Shown here piece after piece: positions 22,663-31,993 of a stretch of DNA of 64,000 bases (positions within the stretch are counted from its first letter, which is position 1; the number at the start of each line of letters is the position of its first letter). The stretch comes from Listeria immobilis (GTDB taxonomy: Bacteria; Bacillota; Bacilli; Lactobacillales; Listeriaceae). The notes beneath the pieces are model-generated. The model searched no databases, was not told the origin of the DNA, and saw nothing but the letters and a program-made list of their open reading frames with translations. The stretch spans positions 177,492 to 241,491 of the forward strand of contig NZ_JAASTZ010000002.1 of the NCBI RefSeq assembly GCF_014322765.1. Reading direction: 5' to 3'. The position numbers and the translations under genes were made by a program.

Positions 22663-22975
22663 TATCTTCCTCCAATATTTTTTCGGCAAAATTTATCAAA
22701 TCAACACCATTTAGCGAGCCATACACTTTCTGCGGAATAATACCGTATTTTGTTCCATTTTGCTCGCAAGCTGTTTTCACTTCCTCTATCATATATTTCA
22801 GATGAGGTGCGACTAATAGTAAATCTGCACTACCCAAACTATCATATAGCTCAGATTCACTTTTTGCTTTAATATCAAAATCTTTTGCTGCTTTCTTAGC
22901 TGCTTTCCTTGCAGAAGCTGCCATAAATCCAGATGATGCACCTGCACCACAAATGAGTAAAATATGCTTTGTCAT
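22637..22975 (-). CDS. PTS cellobiose-type subunit IIB
   Basis: A 112-residue EIIB whose phosphorylated cysteine is Cys9 in ILLICGAGASSGFMA, the P-loop of cellobiose-type IIB. The PHLKYMIEEVK and IIPQKVYGSLNG segments are typical of the family. It is the first gene of the operon IIB-IIA-IIC-GH1-regulator. AGGAGG lies upstream of the ATG. The end overlaps the IIA gene. Confidence 0.92.
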   Translation of the reverse strand: MTKHILLICGAGASSGFMAASARKAAKKAAKDFDIKAKSESELYDSLGSADLLLVAPHLKYMIEEVKTACEQNGTKYGIIPQKVYGSLNGVDLINFAEKILEEDNGNEKSRS

Positions 22976-23022
22976 AATAATTACCTCCTCTATACGTATA
23001 GCATAGCAATTATTGTAATCGC

Positions 23023-23070
23023 CTTCATTTAAATAAATTTCCTATTAGTAGGAAATTTATTTAAATGAAG
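23023..23070. promoter_or_regulatory. 22-bp perfect inverted repeat upstream of the PTS operon
   Basis: CTTCATTTAAATAAATTTCC... (23023-23044) and its exact complement (23049-23070) are separated by four bases, 48 bases upstream of the IIB start codon. There is no U-run on either side. It could be the operator of the PRD activator or a stable hairpin in the 5' UTR. Confidence 0.6.
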
Positions 23071-23334
23071 ATATCGACCAAAAATTAGATTAGTTATCAG
23101 GATTGTAGAAAAACAGAGTAATTAGTTTTTTGCTATTTTGCGTTACTAGTATAAAATGGACTATATATTTTAAACTCACAGAATTAGCGCTATAAAGACT
23201 ATCTACTTTTTCTACCTAACTTGAAAAAATAACGATGAAGCAAGAACGATACAGGAGGAGTAGTTTTTTGGGGGAGGAGATAATATCCTTAGAGATCCGT
23301 TAGAGCATATTACAATAGTCATTTTTATAGTAAA
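23071..23334. other. Non-coding stretch upstream of the PTS operon
   Basis: No ORF of credible length. A ribosome-site-like AGGAGGAG near 23250 is followed by a TTG-initiated frame of only about a dozen codons, which could be a gene remnant. Nothing else was recognised. Confidence 0.4.
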
Positions 23335-23387
23335 CAAAAAATTGGTTGATTTGAGTCTATTAAAATACTGACTTCATATCAACCAAT
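23335..23387 (-). terminator. Terminator of the MoxR-DUF58-transglutaminase operon
   Basis: On the minus strand, ATTGGTTGATATGAAGTC pairs with GACTCAAATCAACCAAT (minor mismatches), followed by six T. It lies about 80 bases beyond the transglutaminase stop. Confidence 0.8.
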
Positions 23388-23466
23388 CTAAAGGTTAGTA
23401 ATATACTTTATGAGATTTACATTATAGTGAATGTCTTTGCTTTTCTAGACGCTTACTGCGGATTAC

Positions 23467-25635
23467 TCAACTGTCTTTTTTTTGCAGGCTAAGAATAATT
23501 TCTCGGATATAATTTATTTCGCGATCTGTTATTTGCTTTTTAGCAGGCATTTGACTATAGAGTTGTGTTTCATAAATTCTTGTAAGTTTCGAAAAACTAT
23601 CTATTTGTAAATTATTATCAACTCGACCAGCAAATTGGCGTAGCGTCTCACTAGATTGACGGTTGTATTTGTATAAACCTAGTATTTTTAATAATCTATT
23701 AAAAGTGGTACTAAGTAAGGGTCTATTTTTTATTGATTGAAGCAATAGATAACAGCAAATCCACCGTCTAAAGATGACTGTTAAAATAAGAAGAAGGAAA
23801 ATGAAACCATCTAGTATTAAAAAAGCCCACTGAGGAATATCAAAATTTGCAGTTGAAGTATTAGTTTTTGTGGTTTTTTCTTCCGGTGGTTCGCCAGTGG
23901 AACTACTGCCAGCTTCTTGTTCAGGAGTTTGTTCTGGCTGCTCAGGTTTTGCTGCTTCACTCGCGCTTTCACTTGGATTATCTGGTTTATTTGCCGTTTC
24001 TGTTGTTGGTTCTTGGAAATTCTCTGGGTTAGAAAAAGTGGCAGTTGGCTCAAATGGAACCCAACCAGTACCTGGGAAAAACACTTCTGGCCAAGAGTGA
24101 GCGTTATTATTCGTTATTGTATAGATGGATTTGTCGCCATTAGTTTCCTTTTCTCCTTCGCCAGGAGTGTATCCTTTTGCCCAACGCGCTGGAATTCCAA
24201 GTGTTCGAAGCATCATAACCATCGAAGTAGAAAAATTGTCACAATAGCCAATTTTAGTTTCAAATAAAAATTGATCTACATAATCGGCGCCATTCGGTGT
24301 TTCTTGAGCGTCATCAGTACTATAAGTAAAGTCACCTGATTTACTTAAATAATTTTCAATCGCTTTTGTTTGATCGTAAATTGAATTGGCATCTTTTGTC
24401 ACTTTGTTAGCAAGAGTTGTAATGCGCTTTGGTAAGTCACTAGGCGTTTGGGTATATTTGGAAATAAATGCATCTGGTAAAGTACTAAAATCGGCATTTT
24501 GCATCTTTTCAATATCATAAACGGGTGTTTGTAATTGAATAGTGTAATTTTTAATAGTATTTGCAGGTGTAATTTTTTCGGTTGTTAAATTGGCGTTAAA
24601 TGTGTCAATAGCGCTATTAATAGTTTGCACTCCGTAAGGGTAAGGCACATATTCGCTAGAAGCTTCAAAACTGATTTCGGTTGTTTTAGTGTCGCCAGTT
24701 GTTTCTTCAGAAAGTTGAATTGGGAAGTCATCACCAGAAGAAAATGTTTGTAGTTCGGTTGACTTTTCATTCGCCCAACCCGTACCAGTATAAATTCGTT
24801 TTGATTCTATACGCCAATAATGACCATTTTCAGTGCGTGCTTTAAAGACAGTTGCATTGTCTTTTTTCAGAGCACCGCCAAGCTCGGTATCATCTTCGCT
24901 ATAACCAACCGTACGTGTCGTATTAATTCCAAGAGCATTGCGGATGACAGGAACGGGGTCCGGCCAAATCGGTGCTTTTTTTGGTAGCATTAACGAACTA
25001 AAAACAAAAACAGCGAGTAGAAATAGCACAAAAGCATGATATTTAAAGCCATTACGTTTAATCGAATCAGAGTTTACCCGGTTTATGGCAGTAATTCGGC
25101 TCGTTAAAGCAAGATGTAGTAACAAGAAACCTTCTAAAACTGTTCGAACAATGGCCCAACTACTATTATAATTTGTAAAAGTATTAATAACAGCAAGATA
25201 ACTAACTGTTAAAATAAGTACACTCATAATTCGTTGTTTCCGTAAAATGCTATATGTCGTAATATAACTAAGTAGCCACAACGCAATTAGAAAGACAATG
25301 AGAATAAAGTCCATTGAAATGTCAGATGAGCGGAATTGAACCATATTAGTAAAACCGCCAAATGTGGTTTGGAAAAACGAAGAAAACCATTCAGTTGAAA
25401 AAATTCCTGCTTTTGCATAATATATTCCGGATACAATATAGATCATTCCAATATGTAGCGGAATAGTCCAGTAATATTTTAAACGAATGAAAAAACTAGC
25501 TAGTGAGATGGTGATAAATAGAATTATCCAGGTTGCGGTATTTAATTCAGTTAAATTAGCAAATGGATAAATCCACTCAGAAATAAGTAAAACAGACAAA
25601 ATAAATAGTAAAAAAATCGAGAGCTTTTTCTTCAT
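23467..25635 (-). CDS. Membrane transglutaminase-like protein (TgpA/DUF3488 type)
   Basis: A 722-residue protein: about six N-terminal helices (1-225, DUF3488-like), an extracytoplasmic domain, a transglutaminase-like papain-fold core (about 400-530), a Pro/Glu/Thr-rich linker (about 540-590), another helix (about 595-620) and a DUF4129-like cytoplasmic tail. Catalytic residues are visible: Cys in IGYCDNFSTSMVMMLR, His in NNAHSWPEVFF, and Asp/Glu in WVPFEPT. The reaction in vivo is unknown; such proteins sit with MoxR and DUF58 genes as here. ATG 25635 overlaps the DUF58 stop by four bases. Confidence 0.9.
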   Translation of the reverse strand: MKKKLSIFLLFILSVLLISEWIYPFANLTELNTATWIILFITISLASFFIRLKYYWTIPLHIGMIYIVSGIYYAKAGIFSTEWFSSFFQTTFGGFTNMVQFRSSDISMDFILIVFLIALWLLSYITTYSILRKQRIMSVLILTVSYLAVINTFTNYNSSWAIVRTVLEGFLLLHLALTSRITAINRVNSDSIKRNGFKYHAFVLFLLAVFVFSSLMLPKKAPIWPDPVPVIRNALGINTTRTVGYSEDDTELGGALKKDNATVFKARTENGHYWRIESKRIYTGTGWANEKSTELQTFSSGDDFPIQLSEETTGDTKTTEISFEASSEYVPYPYGVQTINSAIDTFNANLTTEKITPANTIKNYTIQLQTPVYDIEKMQNADFSTLPDAFISKYTQTPSDLPKRITTLANKVTKDANSIYDQTKAIENYLSKSGDFTYSTDDAQETPNGADYVDQFLFETKIGYCDNFSTSMVMMLRTLGIPARWAKGYTPGEGEKETNGDKSIYTITNNNAHSWPEVFFPGTGWVPFEPTATFSNPENFQEPTTETANKPDNPSESASEAAKPEQPEQTPEQEAGSSSTGEPPEEKTTKTNTSTANFDIPQWAFLILDGFIFLLLILTVIFRRWICCYLLLQSIKNRPLLSTTFNRLLKILGLYKYNRQSSETLRQFAGRVDNNLQIDSFSKLTRIYETQLYSQMPAKKQITDREINYIREIILSLQKKDS

Positions 25636-26783
25636 CCGTTTTCACGCTCCCATCGGCTCATCAAGCTGGCAGGCTCAAGAAATATAGCACCAGCTGCATC
25701 AACTGTTTTCGTTTGTTCATACTGAAATGTAATAATTTGCAGTTGTTTATTATCAGTTAAGCGAGTAACTTTTTGCATTAACATTGTATCCACAGTTGGA
25801 GTGAATAGCAGGATTTTCTCGCCATCATGTAAGTTATTATCAAGTGAATCTTGTAATATTAAACTATCTTCTGGTTTAAGTTCAGCAAATGCGGTCGAAA
25901 TTTCTTGTAATGTATTTGCATCGACAGCAGGGGCGAATTTGGTTATTTTATCTCCTAAAATACTAACGCGAATTTCCCCTTGATCTTCAGAAATTTTCCG
26001 AATGAATGAATAAGCGGCACGTAAAGATAATTCAAAATACGGATGATTAGCGCCATAAAAAATAACGGACAAACGAGATGTGGCGCTATTTTCAAATTCA
26101 CGTGTCATCAATTGATCTGTTCTAGCAGAAGACTTCCAATCAATTAAAGAAATTCGATCACCAGAAGTGAATTCGCGCAAACTGTGCAAATTAGAATTCT
26201 TTTTAAGCGTCCAGTAAGCAGCATTTCGTTCATTTTCAGGAGAAGCTTCTCGGATTTTTTCTAGGATGTCAGGAAAGTAACTGGGATAGACAGTGAATGA
26301 TTTTTCGGAAGATGTGTGAAAAGAACGTTCCAACAACCCGAAAGCATCACTTGTTTCTAAATCAATTGGCGCAAAAGTATGAATACCTCGAAGCCCTACA
26401 AAGCTCTGAAATGTCACAGTGAATTTTTTCTTGAAAAGTGGATATACTAATTGTTGACGCGCATTTGTTTGCCCAAAACTAAGTGGTATTTTTTGCTGAA
26501 ATAACAAATAACCCACTGGATAATGAGATTTTCGCGTGAATGTCACTTGCATATCTATTAAATCACCATCATGATAGGTGTTTTTTGCAAAGTGACGATG
26601 CACGTTCCAAGCTTTCAGTGGGTAAACTGACGATAGCAATAATACAATGATAATAAAACTAAAGAAGTATGTTAGAAACCAACTTGCAGTATCACCTTGA
26701 AACAAAGTATACGACCAAAGTCCAGCATAAATTAGTAATAAAATAATCCATCTAGATGCCAATAAGAGACGTTTTTTTAACAT
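25632..26783 (-). CDS. DUF58 domain-containing protein
   Basis: A 383-residue protein with two N-terminal helices (about 10-50) followed by a beta-rich region and a DUF58 domain (about 195-280) containing the signature LREFTSGDRISLIDWKSSARTDQL. DUF58 proteins have a von Willebrand A-like extension and work with MoxR ATPases; the biochemical role is not established. It begins four bases after the MoxR stop and overlaps the transglutaminase start, so the three genes are one transcription and translation unit. Confidence 0.9.
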   Translation of the reverse strand: MLKKRLLLASRWIILLLIYAGLWSYTLFQGDTASWFLTYFFSFIIIVLLLSSVYPLKAWNVHRHFAKNTYHDGDLIDMQVTFTRKSHYPVGYLLFQQKIPLSFGQTNARQQLVYPLFKKKFTVTFQSFVGLRGIHTFAPIDLETSDAFGLLERSFHTSSEKSFTVYPSYFPDILEKIREASPENERNAAYWTLKKNSNLHSLREFTSGDRISLIDWKSSARTDQLMTREFENSATSRLSVIFYGANHPYFELSLRAAYSFIRKISEDQGEIRVSILGDKITKFAPAVDANTLQEISTAFAELKPEDSLILQDSLDNNLHDGEKILLFTPTVDTMLMQKVTRLTDNKQLQIITFQYEQTKTVDAAGAIFLEPASLMSRWERENG

Positions 26784-26787
26784 CCGT

Positions 26788-27735
26788 TTACCTCTTTTCT
26801 ACCGGGACTGATGTGTTTTTCAGAATAGAAGTAATGATTGATTCAGGTGTTTCCTCGTTATAATAAGCCTCTGATTTCAAAATTAAACGATGGGTAAAAA
26901 TTGGAGGCGCTAAATACTGAATATCATCTGGAATAACATAGTCGCGACCTTCAATAAGTGCAAAGGCTTGTGCGGCTTGCATAAAAGCTAACGATCCACG
27001 AGGACTAATCCCCAGTGCGACCGAAGCATGTTCTCTAGTGGCAGTAACTAAACGAATAATATAGTTTTTTAAAGCATCATCAATAAAAACGTGTTTTGCT
27101 TGTTGTTTTAAGTCTAGTAATTCGTTCAGGGTTACGACTTGCTGAGTTTGGTCGAGTGGATCTTGATATTGTTTTAATGTAAGTAATTGCATTTCTTCTT
27201 CTGCAGTCGGATAACCAATATTTATTTTTAATAAAAAACGATCTAGTTGTGCTTCTGGTAGTGCATAAGTTCCCTCATATTCAATCGGGTTTTGAGTCGC
27301 CATAACAAAAAAAGGATTGGCTAGTTTGTGGGTTATTCCATCCACCGTAACACTATTTTCCGCCATACCTTCTAAAAGTGCAGCTTGTGTTCTAGGAGCA
27401 GTACGATTAATTTCATCTGCGAGAACGATATTCCCCATTATTGGACCTGGACGAAATGCAAAATCACGGGTTTCTGGATTGAAAATGGATACCCCTGTTA
27501 CATCCGCTGGCAATAAATCTGGAGTAAATTGAATTCGTTTGAAAGATACACCAATTGTTTTTGCTAAAGTACGCACCATCATTGTTTTACCAACTCCTGG
27601 AACGTCTTCAAGTAATACATGCCCTCCAGCAAGTAGTGCTGTTAAGCTTAATTTAATTACATGTCGTTTACCGACGATTACTTTTTCCACTTCATTTATA
27701 ATTTGTTCTATTTTAATGGATGGCTCTGCAGACAT
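26788..27735 (-). CDS. MoxR-family AAA+ ATPase
   Basis: A 315-residue AAA+ ATPase, probably a chaperone for its DUF58 and transglutaminase partners. The Walker A motif is EDVPGVGKTMM, Walker B is IVLADEINRTAP, sensor 1 lies in FFVMATQNPIEYEGTY, and SPRGSLAFMQAAQAFA marks the C-terminal lid. ATG 27735 is chosen for the AGGAGG site; a longer frame to 27771 has none. It is the first gene of the operon. Confidence 0.93.
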   Translation of the reverse strand: MSAEPSIKIEQIINEVEKVIVGKRHVIKLSLTALLAGGHVLLEDVPGVGKTMMVRTLAKTIGVSFKRIQFTPDLLPADVTGVSIFNPETRDFAFRPGPIMGNIVLADEINRTAPRTQAALLEGMAENSVTVDGITHKLANPFFVMATQNPIEYEGTYALPEAQLDRFLLKINIGYPTAEEEMQLLTLKQYQDPLDQTQQVVTLNELLDLKQQAKHVFIDDALKNYIIRLVTATREHASVALGISPRGSLAFMQAAQAFALIEGRDYVIPDDIQYLAPPIFTHRLILKSEAYYNEETPESIITSILKNTSVPVEKR

Positions 27736-27878
27736 AATTTGCCTCCTATTTTTTAGTTGAAATTTTCTCATTTATGTATTAATGCTACTATAATCGACCT
27801 TGAATGTAAAAGATTTGATGCGTGATGGACATTTTCTAGGAGATTGTTTACACTAAGAATAACTGGAGGCGAGAAACT

Positions 27879-29474
27879 TTGAGCGTAAAATTAGAAGACT
27901 TAATGAAATTACCTTCTTTAAAAGAAGCGAAAGTTGTGGCTGGAAAGTCAGGTTTATCTAAGCTAGTTTCTTCTATTTCTGTTTTAGAGAATACAGAAGT
28001 GTCTCTCTTAGATGATGAACTATTTAATAACAATGAATTTTATGGTAGTGAAATAGTAGTTTCTGCCTTTGTGAATATTTGTCATGATGTCGAGGCGCAG
28101 TGCCGGACAATTGAACGATTACACAAGGTTGGCGAAGTGGCATTAATTTTATATTATGTGGGGATTTTTATTCCGAAAATTGATAAAAAAATGATAGATT
28201 TTGCGAATGAATTGGATTTTACGATTATTGTGATGCCTGAAAACGAGCTGTCGCTAAGGTACAGTGAAGTAATCTATGAAGTAGTAGAAGCAATTGTGAA
28301 ACAAGAAATGACGGATACTAATTTTGTAGGTGAGTCGCTGGAACAGATTTCAAATGTTAGACCAGCACAGCGAAATATTGATACAACACTAAAAATTCTT
28401 TCTGATAGGACACATGTATCGCTTGTTTTAACGGATAATTCGTTTCAAATAATTAATTCGATTACTTGGCCAAGGAATAGGCAATGGGATTTTGATGAAA
28501 TAATTGAAGGGTCGAAACAACTAAATGAACATGAACTTACAAAGTGGACAGTGGATGAGCGAGCTATTTATGCTGCTAGAAAGCCGATTTTTCAAGATGG
28601 GATGCAAGCGATGCACTTATTTATGATAAAGGAAAAAGACTCACTTACAACGGATGTTGCAATGCAAATCAGTGAGGTAGTTCAAGTGTTTATGAATTTA
28701 TGGGGCAAAAACTATGTTGAAATTAGCACAGCGGAGTTAATGAAAGCTATTTTAAATGATGAAAGTTTGAAGATGCGCCGACTTGGAAAAATTTTAAATG
28801 TTGATGTTTCTTCTATTAAATGGATGTGGATTGTGAAAACAGAAGAAATTCGCGATAATGAACAAGTATTAAGTGAATTAAAGAGCTTTGTTGCAAGTCA
28901 TTTTAATGTTTCGTTAATCGATTTATTTGAAAAAAATATTGTTGTGCTATTAGATAACTCAGTTGCGCAGAGGGACCGGACACACACGGCACAAACTTTT
29001 GCAGAGATGATGAAGCAACTCGGAATTAAAATGAAAATCACTGTTTGCCAAGGAATGGAACAAACCTCAGATGTGCAATATGCCTATTCACTTGTCAATG
29101 AAAATAAGAAAGCGGCTAATGCAATTTATGCTAGAAAGCTAATTTATTCACTGCAAGAAATTGATTTTGCGGCAAAATGTGTGGAAATTGTTGGAAGAGG
29201 AGAGCTAACAATTGCAGATCATCTGCGCCCGCTTAGACCACTTGAGAATAACGAAGAATTGCTTGAGACGCTTTCAGTATTTTTATTAGAAGGAGAATCA
29301 AATTATAATCAGGCAGCAAATCTGCTCTTTCTTCATAAAAACACGATTAAATATCGGATTCAACGGATAAATGAATTATTGCAATACCCAGTAACGAAAA
29401 TTCCTGAGTCTTATAATCTCTATTTAGCGGTGGCGGTTAGAAGGCTCCTTAGTGAAACGAACAATAATAATTAA
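27879..29474 (+). CDS. PucR-family transcriptional regulator
   Basis: A 531-residue regulator: N-terminal PucR domain (about 5-125, KLEDLMKLPSLKEAKVVAGKSGL opening), a central GGDEF-like/DUF region (about 280-420), and a C-terminal HTH_30 domain (about 460-525) with YNQAANLLFLHKNTIKYRIQ. PucR proteins activate purine and hydantoin-type catabolic genes. TTG 27879 is set by GGAGG ten bases earlier. It lies immediately upstream of the permease-DUF917-hydantoinase operon, its probable target, and divergent from moxR. Confidence 0.9.
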   Translation: MSVKLEDLMKLPSLKEAKVVAGKSGLSKLVSSISVLENTEVSLLDDELFNNNEFYGSEIVVSAFVNICHDVEAQCRTIERLHKVGEVALILYYVGIFIPKIDKKMIDFANELDFTIIVMPENELSLRYSEVIYEVVEAIVKQEMTDTNFVGESLEQISNVRPAQRNIDTTLKILSDRTHVSLVLTDNSFQIINSITWPRNRQWDFDEIIEGSKQLNEHELTKWTVDERAIYAARKPIFQDGMQAMHLFMIKEKDSLTTDVAMQISEVVQVFMNLWGKNYVEISTAELMKAILNDESLKMRRLGKILNVDVSSIKWMWIVKTEEIRDNEQVLSELKSFVASHFNVSLIDLFEKNIVVLLDNSVAQRDRTHTAQTFAEMMKQLGIKMKITVCQGMEQTSDVQYAYSLVNENKKAANAIYARKLIYSLQEIDFAAKCVEIVGRGELTIADHLRPLRPLENNEELLETLSVFLLEGESNYNQAANLLFLHKNTIKYRIQRINELLQYPVTKIPESYNLYLAVAVRRLLSETNNNN

Positions 29475-29477
29475 AAT

Positions 29478-29525
29478 CAGCGCGATTTTTGTCTAAAGTG
29501 ACAAAGATTGCGCTGTATTTTTTTT
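29478..29525 (+). terminator. Terminator of the PucR gene
   Basis: CAGCGCGA...GTC pairs with GAC...TTGCGCTG, followed by TATTTTTTTT. Confidence 0.85.
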
Positions 29526-29608
29526 ATTCTGATAAATACAAATGATACCTCGTTCTTATATAATTAGTCATTAATATAACTATTACTATAAAAAAGGGGC
29601 GAAATAAC

Positions 29609-30892
29609 ATGACAACGAAAAAAACAGAGCAACAAACACAATCTTGGCAAAGCTTAGCATTTGTATGGACTGGAGCAATGATTTGCGTACCTAGTCTCCT
29701 TGTTGGGGGAACGCTTATTTCAGGTATGGCTCTTTGGGAAACGATTTTAATTGCGCTTATAGGATATGGTGTTATCGTCTTATTTATGATATATCAAGGA
29801 ATGCAAAGTAGCGACTTAGGTCTTCCGGCAGTCAATGTAGCAGCGCAAGTATTTGGCGAGCAAGGGAGTAAGAAAATTATTTCGATTATTTTAGCAATTG
29901 CTTGTCTTGGCTGGTTTGGTATTCAAGCTAATGTCTGTGGAGCAGCTTTTTCTCAGTTTTTAGGTATTTATGGTATTAATCTTCCTGTACCAATTTCTTC
30001 CTTGATTTGGGGAGTAATTATGCTACTTTCGGCACTTTATGGAATTCGAATTTTGAGTATTTTAAATTATATTGCCGTTCCAGTTCTATTATTCGTTTGT
30101 GTCTATGCTTTAGTTGTTTCGCTGAGTGGAGATGGCTTATCTATTGTTCAAAATTACAAACCAGTTGGACATATGTCATTCATGTCAGGTTTAGCCATTA
30201 CGATAGGTTCATTCGCTTTAGGAGCAGTAATTGCTGGTGATTACTCTCAGTATACTAAATCACGTAAAGACGTTGTAAAGGCTGCAATCGTTGGGATTTT
30301 ACCGTCTGGGGTATTGATGATAGCTATTGGTGCGATACTTGCTCTTACGGCGGGAACAGCGGATATTTCTGTTGTATTTACTAATCTTGGACTACCTCTT
30401 TTAGGAATTATTGGTTTAATTTTAGCTACATGGACTACAAATGCGGTGAATGCATTTTCTGGCGGTATTGCAATTATCAATGTATTTAATATCTCTGAAA
30501 AATACCATAAAGCCGCTGTGGCAATAACTGGTGGACTTGGAACACTCCTAGCAGTAATTGGAATTCTAAACCACTTTGTACCAATTATGTCCGTTCTCTC
30601 AGCGATGGTTCCACCTGTTGCAGGCGTGATGATTGCTTCTTACTGGATTATACAAAAAGGGGATAAATCCAAGTGGGCTCCTGTAGAAGGGGTAAACTGG
30701 CTTGGATTAAGTGCATGGTTGATTGGTGCAGTAATTGCAGGGATTCCAGTTATTTTAACTTTCTTCCCATCATTGCCACAATTACCAAATCAACCATTAA
30801 TTGGAATTGTTTTGTCGCTTGCTGTTTATTTAATTGGAGCGAAAGTTTTAAACGGAAAAACGAACAATGTAGAAAACTTGGAGGGAAAATAA
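29609..30892 (+). CDS. NCS1-family cytosine/purine/hydantoin permease
   Basis: A 427-residue transporter with about twelve helices, close in layout to CodB. The N-terminal WTGAMICVPSLLVGGTL and the GWFGIQANVCGAAF and ALGAVIAGDYSQYTKS segments are typical NCS1 motifs. It imports a nucleobase or hydantoin-like ring with a cation. AAGGGGCG precedes ATG 29609. It is the first gene of a three-gene operon with DUF917 and HyuA-type proteins, which points to uptake of a ring compound that is then opened. Confidence 0.92.
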   Translation: MTTKKTEQQTQSWQSLAFVWTGAMICVPSLLVGGTLISGMALWETILIALIGYGVIVLFMIYQGMQSSDLGLPAVNVAAQVFGEQGSKKIISIILAIACLGWFGIQANVCGAAFSQFLGIYGINLPVPISSLIWGVIMLLSALYGIRILSILNYIAVPVLLFVCVYALVVSLSGDGLSIVQNYKPVGHMSFMSGLAITIGSFALGAVIAGDYSQYTKSRKDVVKAAIVGILPSGVLMIAIGAILALTAGTADISVVFTNLGLPLLGIIGLILATWTTNAVNAFSGGIAIINVFNISEKYHKAAVAITGGLGTLLAVIGILNHFVPIMSVLSAMVPPVAGVMIASYWIIQKGDKSKWAPVEGVNWLGLSAWLIGAVIAGIPVILTFFPSLPQLPNQPLIGIVLSLAVYLIGAKVLNGKTNNVENLEGK

Positions 30893-31993
30893 ATGCGTTA
30901 TTTAGATGAACAAGCTATTGAAAATATTGCGATTGGTGCCGCTTTTTTAGGAACTGGTGGGGGTGGAGATCCATACATCGGTAAAATGATGGCACTAACA
31001 GCAATTAAAAAATATGGACCAGTACAACTTTTATCTCCTGAAGAAATTTCGGATGATGATTTTTTTATCCCAGCAGCAATGATGGGTGCGCCTTCTGTAC
31101 TTATTGAAAAATTTCCAAAAGGCGATGAGTTTGTCCGTGTGTTTGAAAAATTAGGAAGATACTTAGGTAAAGAAGTAAAAGGAACATTTCCAATGGAAGC
31201 AGGCGGAGTTAACTCAATGATTCCGATTGTTGTGGCGGCTCAACTAGGCTTGCCGCTAATTGATTGCGATGGTATGGGGCGTGCTTTTCCTGAACTACAA
31301 ATGGTAACTTTCCACTTAGATGGTGTTTCAGCAACACCAATGGCGATTACCGACGAAAAAGGCAACATTGGGATTATGGAAACTATTGATAACAAATGGA
31401 CTGAACGTCTTGCTAGGGTGACTACTGTCGAAATGGGCGCGAGTTCACTTGTTAGTTTATATCCTTGTGATGGAGCGCAAATTAAACAAAGTAGTATTAA
31501 AAATATCGTGACACTTTCAGAAGAAATTGGCAAAGTGATTCGAGAAACTTCTCTAGATGAAGCAGATAAATTACAAAAATTAATAGATGTAACGCATGGT
31601 TATCATTTATTTGAAGGGAAAATTATTGATGTGGTGCGCGAAACTCGTGCAGGCTTTAACTTTGGTAGAGTAAAAATTGCTGGTTTAAATAAAGATACGA
31701 ATAGCGAAGTAATAGTCCATTTCCAAAATGAAAACCTAGTCGCAGAGAAAAATGGAGAGCCGATTGCAATAACACCAGATTTAATTTGTATGGTTGATTT
31801 AGAAACATTAATGCCAATCACGACGGAAGCACTAAAATATGGTAAACGAATTCGCGTGATGGCACTTCCTGCAGATAAAGCTTGGCGGACAGAAAAAGGA
31901 ATTGAAACAGTTGGGCCACGCTATTTTGGCTATGAAGTTGACTTTGAACCATTAGAAGAACTTGTACAAAAGGAGGAACGCCGCCATGTATAA
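30893..31993 (+). CDS. DUF917 family protein (S-methyl thiohydantoin desulfurase-like)
   Basis: A 366-residue soluble protein of DUF917. The GTGGGGDPYIGKMMA segment near residue 20, FPMEAGGVNSMIPI, and GMGRAFPELQM match the family. Pfam gives an S-methyl thiohydantoin desulfurase name to this family, based on little biochemistry, so the true substrate is open. ATG 30893 directly abuts the permease stop behind GGAGGG, and the end overlaps the hydantoinase start by eight bases. Confidence 0.9.
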   Translation: MRYLDEQAIENIAIGAAFLGTGGGGDPYIGKMMALTAIKKYGPVQLLSPEEISDDDFFIPAAMMGAPSVLIEKFPKGDEFVRVFEKLGRYLGKEVKGTFPMEAGGVNSMIPIVVAAQLGLPLIDCDGMGRAFPELQMVTFHLDGVSATPMAITDEKGNIGIMETIDNKWTERLARVTTVEMGASSLVSLYPCDGAQIKQSSIKNIVTLSEEIGKVIRETSLDEADKLQKLIDVTHGYHLFEGKIIDVVRETRAGFNFGRVKIAGLNKDTNSEVIVHFQNENLVAEKNGEPIAITPDLICMVDLETLMPITTEALKYGKRIRVMALPADKAWRTEKGIETVGPRYFGYEVDFEPLEELVQKEERRHV

